In this document: positions 59,374 to 64,000 of the stretch, in pieces
Layout of the letters: every line of letters starts with the position of its first letter
Numbering within the stretch: the first letter of the stretch is position 1
Origin: Pseudomonas sp. P8_229
GTDB lineage: Bacteria > Pseudomonadota > Gammaproteobacteria > Pseudomonadales > Pseudomonadaceae
Assembly (NCBI RefSeq): GCF_034008635.1
Contig: NZ_CP125378.1
Location: 4,526,501-4,590,500, forward strand
Direction: 5' to 3'
DNA length: 64,000 bases
Made by a program: the position numbers and the translations under genes
The notes under the pieces: generated by a model
What the model saw: only the letters and a program-made list of their open reading frames with translations
Told to the model about the DNA's origin: nothing
The model's database searches: none

Positions 59374-59540
59374 CCGCCTTCGCGAGCAGGCTCGCTCCCA
59401 CGGGGGAATGCATTTCAAAGTGTGGGAGCGAGCTGAACGGGTCAAGTAATCCCGGACACCGATTACGCCTTCGCGAGCAAGCTCGTTCCCGCAGGGGGGC
59501 GCATTTCAAAATGTGGGAGCGGGCTTGCTCGCGAAGGCGG
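59374..59540. repeat. Cluster of REP elements
   Basis: Four REP units of the GTGGGAGCG subtype lie in alternating orientation (CCTTCGCGAGCAGGCTCGC; GTGTGGGAGCGAG; CTTCGCGAGCAAGCTCG; TGTGGGAGCGGGCTTGCTC) between the kinase and pcpS. Confidence 0.85.
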
Positions 59541-59562
59541 CGGAGCAGTCGCTGAAAAATCT

Positions 59563-60297
59563 TCAGGCAGGAATGCTGACCAGACTCAACAACTGCCCGT
59601 CCTGCACACCAAATTGCGCATCAAGCTCGGTGCCGTTACGCCATTCGCTCGACAAATCCGTCAACAACCGCAAGCGCACCTGACCTTGTTCCGTCCACTC
59701 CAGCACTTCAGCGTGCTCGAAGTAAAAGCGTTTTTGCACAATCGGGTACAGCGCCTTGAACAGGCTCTCTTTCACCGAAAACGTCAGCGTCACCCATAAC
59801 CCCAGTTGCTCGCGCGAGCCGGCGGCCATGCGCTGCAGTTCCGCTGGAGTCAGGATTTCTGCGGACAGGCGTTCGGCGCGATCATTGTCGAGCAGGTTTT
59901 CCAGGTCCATGCCCAAACCGCGCCAGTGCTGTTTATTGGCGACGATCGCTGCGGCGCGCCCGGTGCTGTGGGTGATCGAGCCGCAGATGTGCGCCGGCCA
60001 CACCGGGGCGCGATCTTCACCGATCGCCGGGATCACGCTTGAGCCTTCGAGCTGCTGCAACGCGGCCCGGGCGCAGATCCGCCCGGCGAGAAACTCGGCC
60101 TGACGCTTGGCCACCGAGCGCTGAATGCTCGGCGGCGGCTCGACTGCGCTGCGCTGAAAGTCATCGCCCAGCAGTTGTTTCGGGTCGAAGTGGGTGCTGA
60201 GCAGCACGGTGTCAGGCAAGACCGTCGGCAACGGCCAGTGGCTGTCGAGTGGGGTGCAGCAGGCGGGGAGGGCGGGGGTGAGATTCATGGCGGGCAT
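59563..60297 (-). CDS. pcpS: 4'-phosphopantetheinyl transferase PcpS
   Basis: The 244-residue Sfp-type transferase activates fatty-acid, NRPS and PKS carrier proteins in Pseudomonas with a single gene. Motifs: RQAEFLAGRICARAAL, GEDRAPVWP, GSITHS, the Mg-binding GMDLEN and FSVKESLFKALYP (K-E-S). It agrees over its length with P. aeruginosa PcpS as I recall it. The start is MPAMN at 60297; MNLT at 60288 is an alternative. Flanked by REP elements on both sides. Confidence 0.92.
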   Translation of the reverse strand: MPAMNLTPALPACCTPLDSHWPLPTVLPDTVLLSTHFDPKQLLGDDFQRSAVEPPPSIQRSVAKRQAEFLAGRICARAALQQLEGSSVIPAIGEDRAPVWPAHICGSITHSTGRAAAIVANKQHWRGLGMDLENLLDNDRAERLSAEILTPAELQRMAAGSREQLGLWVTLTFSVKESLFKALYPIVQKRFYFEHAEVLEWTEQGQVRLRLLTDLSSEWRNGTELDAQFGVQDGQLLSLVSIPA

Positions 60298-60336
60298 TTT
60301 GCCGGTTAGTCGGGGCAAGGTCGAGATCGGTGGTGC

Positions 60337-60416
60337 GGCTTTCGCGAGCGAGCTCCCACACTGGATCTGCGTCGATCACAAATCCCTTGTGGGAGCGAGC
60401 CTGCTCGCGAAGGCCG
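60337..60416. repeat. REP pair between pcpS and the dienelactone hydrolase
   Basis: TTCGCGAGCGAGCTCCCACA and TGTGGGAGCGAGCCTGCTCGC, an outward-type pair of about 80 bases. Confidence 0.8.
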
Positions 60417-60433
60417 CGCCGCGACGTCTCAGA

Positions 60434-61225
60434 TCAGCTGAAGATATTCAGGAAAAACGCCTTCATGTCCGCCCACGATTTTTCATCGGCGGCCTTGTTG
60501 TAACCGATATCCGGGCCACCGTGATCGCCGTGGCTCAAGCGATCGGCGTCGGGATTGGTGAAGCCGTGCTTGGCGCCATCCAGGCTGACGAATTTGTAGA
60601 CGGCGCCGGCCTTGTCCATTTCCGCCTTGAACGCGGTGACGTTATCCGCCGTCACCATGCTGTCGAGGGCACCATGCTCGACCAGAATCTTCGCCTTCAC
60701 ACTGCCCGGCGTGGCCGGGGTGGTGGTCGCCAGCGCGCCATGGAAACTGACCACGCCTGCCAGTGGCTCGCCTTGACGCGCCGCGTTGAGCACCACGCCA
60801 CCGCCGAAGCAATAGCCGATGGCGGCGATTTTATTCACATCGGTCTGCGGCTGTTTCTTCAGCAGATCCAGCCCGGCCTCGAAGCGCTTGCTGGACGCGG
60901 TGGCATCCTGGGTCGCGGCCTGCATGAACGCCATCGCATCTTTCGGGTGCTCGGTGTTCTTGCCTTCGCCGTACATGTCGATCGCCAGCGCGCTGTAACC
61001 CAGTTCGGCGAGGTCGCGGGCGCGGCGCTTGGCGTAATCGTTCAGGCCCCACCATTCGTGCACCACCACCACGCCCGGGCGCTTGCCCTTGATCGCGTCG
61101 TCGTAGGCGTAGTAGCCGATCAGTTTTGTGCCGTCGGCGCTCTGGTAGGGAATCTCCTGAGTCTTGATCGCAGCGTTGGCCAGGCTGCTGGCAGCGAGCA
61201 GGGCGAGGGCGAGGAACAGGCGCAT
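60434..61225 (-). CDS. Secreted dienelactone hydrolase family protein
   Basis: The 263-residue alpha/beta hydrolase has a signal peptide (MRLFLALALLAASSLANA), nucleophile Cys in AIGYCFGGG (about 140), acid Asp in EHGALDSMV and His in DGAKHGFTNP. The usual cytoplasmic enzyme has no signal; here it is periplasmic. It is divergent from oprH and shares the PhoP-box region. Substrate unknown. Confidence 0.88.
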   Translation of the reverse strand: MRLFLALALLAASSLANAAIKTQEIPYQSADGTKLIGYYAYDDAIKGKRPGVVVVHEWWGLNDYAKRRARDLAELGYSALAIDMYGEGKNTEHPKDAMAFMQAATQDATASSKRFEAGLDLLKKQPQTDVNKIAAIGYCFGGGVVLNAARQGEPLAGVVSFHGALATTTPATPGSVKAKILVEHGALDSMVTADNVTAFKAEMDKAGAVYKFVSLDGAKHGFTNPDADRLSHGDHGGPDIGYNKAADEKSWADMKAFFLNIFS

Positions 61226-61272
61226 GGTCGGTCTCCTTATCGAAAAGTGGTCAGGACAGCCTAGTCGATTTG

Positions 61273-61300
61273 ATTCAGCGCAGGTTCAGAGAGCGTTCAG
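61273..61300 (+). promoter_or_regulatory. PhoP box with three direct repeats
   Basis: ATTCAG (61273), GTTCAG (61284) and GTTCAG (61295) are spaced exactly 11 bp apart. PhoP in Pseudomonas binds direct repeats of GTTCAG/GTTTA type one turn apart. It lies 67 bp before oprH. Confidence 0.7.
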
Positions 61301-61366
61301 GGGAGGTACAGGGGCAGGTCAGTAACCTTGCGCCATACCAAACAGCACTGTGAAAGAGGAAACTCG

Positions 61367-61972
61367 ATGACTCGTCTGAACAAACTGCTGCTGGCTTTTA
61401 CCTTGTTGGGCTCCAGCATTGCGGCACATGCCGATGACACCACTAACTTCGCCGGCCTGACGTTCGGCCAGACCAGTGACAAGGTCAAAAAGTCCCACGC
61501 ACTGAACGACAACCTCGGCCACCCGGACGCCAGCGGCGCGATCGACGGCAACAACACCTACGGCGTGCGCCTGGGGCAGCAAAACTCGCAAGGTCGCTAC
61601 TACGCCACCTACGACAACGTGTCCGGTTCGCACAATGGCATTAAACTGCGCCAGGAAAACCTGCTGGGCAGCTACGATCTGTTCTATCCAGTGGGCGGCA
61701 GCACCCAATTGTTCGGTGGTGCAACGGCCGGTTTGACCAAGCTGACTCAGGAATCGCCAGGCTACAGCCGTGACAGCGACATCGGTTACACCGTCGGCGG
61801 CCAGGTCGGTGTGCTGCAGCAAGTGGCGCAAAACGTTTCGGTCGAACTCGGTTACCGTTACCTGATGAGCAACGCCAGCACTGAAATGAAAGAGCGCGGC
61901 GGCAGCAAGCAAGGCTCGCTGGACTTGACCAGCAGCGCCCAGACTTACCTGTCGGCCAACTACGCTTTCTAG
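61367..61972 (+). CDS. oprH: Outer membrane protein OprH
   Basis: The 201-residue protein has a 23-residue signal peptide (ending IAAHA) and an eight-stranded barrel of alternating polar/hydrophobic residues, ending with the outer-membrane Phe (SANYAF). OprH binds LPS and stabilises the outer membrane under low Mg2+. The ATG at 61367 follows AGAGGAAACTCG. It heads the PhoP-controlled oprH-phoP-phoQ operon, but a REPIN separates it from phoP. Confidence 0.94.
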   Translation: MTRLNKLLLAFTLLGSSIAAHADDTTNFAGLTFGQTSDKVKKSHALNDNLGHPDASGAIDGNNTYGVRLGQQNSQGRYYATYDNVSGSHNGIKLRQENLLGSYDLFYPVGGSTQLFGGATAGLTKLTQESPGYSRDSDIGYTVGGQVGVLQQVAQNVSVELGYRYLMSNASTEMKERGGSKQGSLDLTSSAQTYLSANYAF

Positions 61973-62010
61973 AAAAGCGATTCGCGAGGGCAAGTGCCAG
62001 GCGAAATCAG

Positions 62011-62101
62011 GGTGGGAGCGGGCTTGCTCGCGAAGGCGATGGTTCAGTCGACATCTACGTTGACTGAACCATCGCCTTCGCGAGCAGGCTCGCTCCCACA
62101 G
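62011..62101. repeat. REPIN between oprH and phoP
   Basis: GTGGGAGCGGGCTTGCTCGCG faces GCGAGCAGGCTCGCTCCCAC with about 50 bases between that are themselves nearly palindromic (GGCGATGGTTCAGTC/GACTGAACCATCGCC). It forms a very long hairpin between the two genes. Confidence 0.92.
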
Positions 62102-62140
62102 GTGTGTTGTTGGCGTTATCGATTTACCCGGGAGAGCGTT

Positions 62141-62818
62141 ATGAAACTGTTGGTCGTCGAAGATGAAGCGCTGTTGCGCCATCACCTGCAAACCCGCCTG
62201 ACGGAGAGCGGTCACGTGGTCGAGTCCGTGGCCAATGCCGAAGAGGCGCTGTACCAGACCGGACAGTTCAACTTCGATCTGGCAGTGATCGATCTCGGTT
62301 TGCCGGGCATGGGCGGTCTGGACCTGATCCGCCAGTTGCGCTCGAGCGGCAAGACGTTTCCGATCCTGATCCTCACCGCGCGCGGCAACTGGCAGGACAA
62401 GGTCGAAGGCCTCGCCGCCGGTGCCGACGACTACGTGGTCAAGCCGTTCCAGTTCGAAGAGCTCGACGCGCGACTCAACGCCTTGTTGCGCCGCTCCAGT
62501 GGTTTTACCCAGTCGACCATCGTTGCCGGGCCGTTGCTGCTGGACCTCAATCGCAAGCAGGCGTCGCTGGACGAGGAGCCGCTGGCGCTGACCGCCTACG
62601 AATACCGCATCCTCGAATACCTGATGCGCCACCATCAGCAAGTGGTGCCCAAGGATCGCCTGATGGAGCAGCTCTACCCGGACGACGACGAGCGCGATCC
62701 GAACGTGATCGAAGTGCTGGTCGGTCGACTGCGCCGCAAGCTTGAAGGCCCGGGCGGGTTCAAGCCGATCGACACCGTGCGCGGTCTCGGCTACCTGTTC
62801 AATGAGCGCTGCACTTGA
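62141..62818 (+). CDS. phoP: Response regulator PhoP
   Basis: The 225-residue OmpR-family regulator has MKLLVVEDEALLRHHLQ, the phospho-acceptor Asp51 in LAVIDLGLPG, Lys101 in DDYVVKPFQF, and a winged helix ending VRGLGYLFNE. It responds to low Mg2+ through PhoQ and activates oprH-phoP-phoQ and polymyxin-resistance genes. The ATG has GGGAG at 7 bases. The ORF start at 61994 crosses the REPIN and is rejected. phoQ starts at its stop codon. Confidence 0.95.
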   Translation: MKLLVVEDEALLRHHLQTRLTESGHVVESVANAEEALYQTGQFNFDLAVIDLGLPGMGGLDLIRQLRSSGKTFPILILTARGNWQDKVEGLAAGADDYVVKPFQFEELDARLNALLRRSSGFTQSTIVAGPLLLDLNRKQASLDEEPLALTAYEYRILEYLMRHHQQVVPKDRLMEQLYPDDDERDPNVIEVLVGRLRRKLEGPGGFKPIDTVRGLGYLFNERCT

Positions 62819-64000
62819 TTCGTTCGCTTCGTGTTCGCTTGATGCTCGCCGCCACCACATTGGCGGTGTTGTTCATGCTCGGCTTGCTGCCGGCGATGCA
62901 GGGCGCATTCAGCCTGGCCCTGCAGGACTCGATCGAGCAGCGGCTGGCCTCGGACGTCACCACGCTGATCTCCGCAGCGCGTATCGAGAACGGCCGGCTG
63001 ATGATGCCGGTGCAATTGCCGGATGAGCGTTTCAATCTCACCGACAACCGTTTGCTTGGCTACATCTACGACCGCGAAGGCAAACTGGTCTGGCGTTCGA
63101 AAGGCACGCAGGAAGAGCAGATCAACTACAAGCCGCGCTACGACGGCATGGGCAACGAGTTCGCGCGGATCCGCGAGAGCAACGGTCAGGAATTCTTCGT
63201 CTACGACGTCGAGGTCAAACTGCTGGGCGGCAAAAGTGCAGCGTTCAGTATCGTTGCCCTGCAACCGGTGCGTGAATACGAAAATACCCTCGAAGGCCTG
63301 CGCGACAATCTCTATCTGGGCTTTGGCGCCGCGTTGCTGGTGTTGCTGGCGCTGCTGTGGATCGGCCTGACCTGGGGCCTGAAGGCGCTGCGCCGGCTCA
63401 GTCAGGAGCTCGACGAAATCGAAAGCGGCACCCGCGAAAGTCTCACCGAGGAGCACCCGCGCGAACTGCTGCGCCTGACCGGCTCGCTCAACCGTTTGCT
63501 GCACAGCGAACGTCAGCAGCGCAGCCGTTACCGTGATTCACTCGATGACCTGGCGCACAGCCTGAAAACCCCGCTGGCGGTGCTGCAAGGGGTCAGCGAA
63601 GACATGGCCCAGCGTCCCGAAGATCGCGATCAGGCCTGGGTGCTGCAAACCCAGATCGAGCGCATGAGCCAGCAGATCAGCTATCAACTGCAGCGGGCCA
63701 GCCTGCGCAAAAGCGGTCTGGTGCGCCATCAGGTGCGCCTGCAACCGGTGCTTAAAAGCCTGTGCGACACGCTGGACAAGGTCTACCGCGACAAACACGT
63801 GCGCGTGGCCTTCGATCTGCCGGAGCATTGCTATGTGCCGATCGAGCAGGGCGCGCTGCTGGAGATGATGGGCAACCTGCTGGAAAACGCCTATCGCCTG
63901 TGCCTGGGCGAAGTGCGCATCAGCGTGCGCGAGAGCCTGGCCGGCATTGAGCTGTGCATTGAGGACGACGGCCCCGGCGTACCGCCGAATCAGCGAGCGC
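62815..64000 (+). CDS. phoQ: Sensor kinase PhoQ (3' end outside window)
   Basis: A frame open from 62815 to the window edge gives 395 residues. The TTG start overlaps the phoP stop (TTGA). It begins with a membrane span (about 9-28), a sensor domain with IYDREGKLVWRSKG, NYKPRYDGMGNEF and FVYDVEVKLL, and a second span (about 164-184: LVLLALLWIGLTWGL). The DHp box LDDLAHSLKTPLAVLQG (His near 247) and N box LLENAYRLC with DDGPGVP follow. It senses Mg2+ and phosphorylates PhoP. Confidence 0.93.
   Translation, partial: MIRSLRVRLMLAATTLAVLFMLGLLPAMQGAFSLALQDSIEQRLASDVTTLISAARIENGRLMMPVQLPDERFNLTDNRLLGYIYDREGKLVWRSKGTQEEQINYKPRYDGMGNEFARIRESNGQEFFVYDVEVKLLGGKSAAFSIVALQPVREYENTLEGLRDNLYLGFGAALLVLLALLWIGLTWGLKALRRLSQELDEIESGTRESLTEEHPRELLRLTGSLNRLLHSERQQRSRYRDSLDDLAHSLKTPLAVLQGVSEDMAQRPEDRDQAWVLQTQIERMSQQISYQLQRASLRKSGLVRHQVRLQPVLKSLCDTLDKVYRDKHVRVAFDLPEHCYVPIEQGALLEMMGNLLENAYRLCLGEVRISVRESLAGIELCIEDDGPGVPPNQRA

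Noticed and set aside
61994..62140. 49-residue N-terminal extension of PhoP
   Set aside because: It is a translation of the REPIN; PhoP proteins begin at MKLLVVEDE, and a good Shine-Dalgarno lies before that ATG.

Overview
The window is chromosomal DNA of a Pseudomonas of the fluorescens group. The evidence is the protein sequences (AotJQMP/ArgR, AruCFGDBE, RsmA, AmrZ, OprH-PhoP-PhoQ, PcpS), the high GC content of almost all genes, and many REP/REPIN palindromes of the two types seen in that group (cores GTGGGAGCGGGCTTGCTCGC and GTAGGAGTGAGCCTGCTCGC). Nearly everything is core genome. The accessory pieces are an AT-rich left edge, one giant leucine-rich-repeat gene and the repeats.

Layout. 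(1) 1-1870: AT-rich, probably acquired segment with the tail of a HEPN-like protein and a C5 cytosine methyltransferase. (2) 2.1-6.6 kb: nrdB with a long leader, a small secreted DUF2790 protein and acetyl-CoA synthetase. (3) 7.3-12.7 kb: the aot arginine/ornithine ABC transporter operon ending in its regulator argR. (4) 12.8-17.8 kb: a 1681-residue DUF6543-type LRR protein inserted between argR and the catabolic genes. (5) 18.1-26.0 kb: the aru (arginine succinyltransferase) pathway. ArgR half-sites lie in front of both aotJ and aruC, so uptake and catabolism form one regulon. (6) 26.1-33.2 kb: an FMN-riboswitch-controlled lumazine synthase of RibH2 type, ltaE, alaS, lysC, rsmA and a tRNA cluster (Ser-GCT and three tandem copies of Arg-ACG). 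(7) 33.2-44.6 kb: mgtE, amrZ, an orphan phnN, small membrane or secreted proteins, tRNA-Arg(CCT), a LprI-like lipoprotein-type gene, a TPR response regulator with a partner kinase, a glutamine-synthetase-like ligase and an MFS transporter. (8) 44.8-52.6 kb: flagellar and chemotaxis genes (pilZ/ycgR-flgN-flgM, flgA, cheV-cheR, flgBCDE) with recognisable sigma-54 and sigma-28 promoters. (9) 53.3-56.2 kb: nrdA, with a pair of NrdR boxes, a DnaA box and a long, potentially structured leader. (10) 57.0-64.0 kb: an RstAB-like two-component system, pcpS, a dienelactone hydrolase and oprH-phoP-phoQ (phoQ runs off the edge).

Things to check first: the HEPN/methyltransferase edge; the split of nrdA and nrdB by 50 kb with separate NrdR sites; the nrdA leader; the LRR giant without a visible NEL ligase domain and its palindromic operator candidate; the apparently leaderless flgA downstream of a sigma-54 promoter; and the RibH2 gene with an FMN riboswitch and a hairpin that covers its ribosome binding site. 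I found no CRISPR array, prophage or intact insertion sequence.
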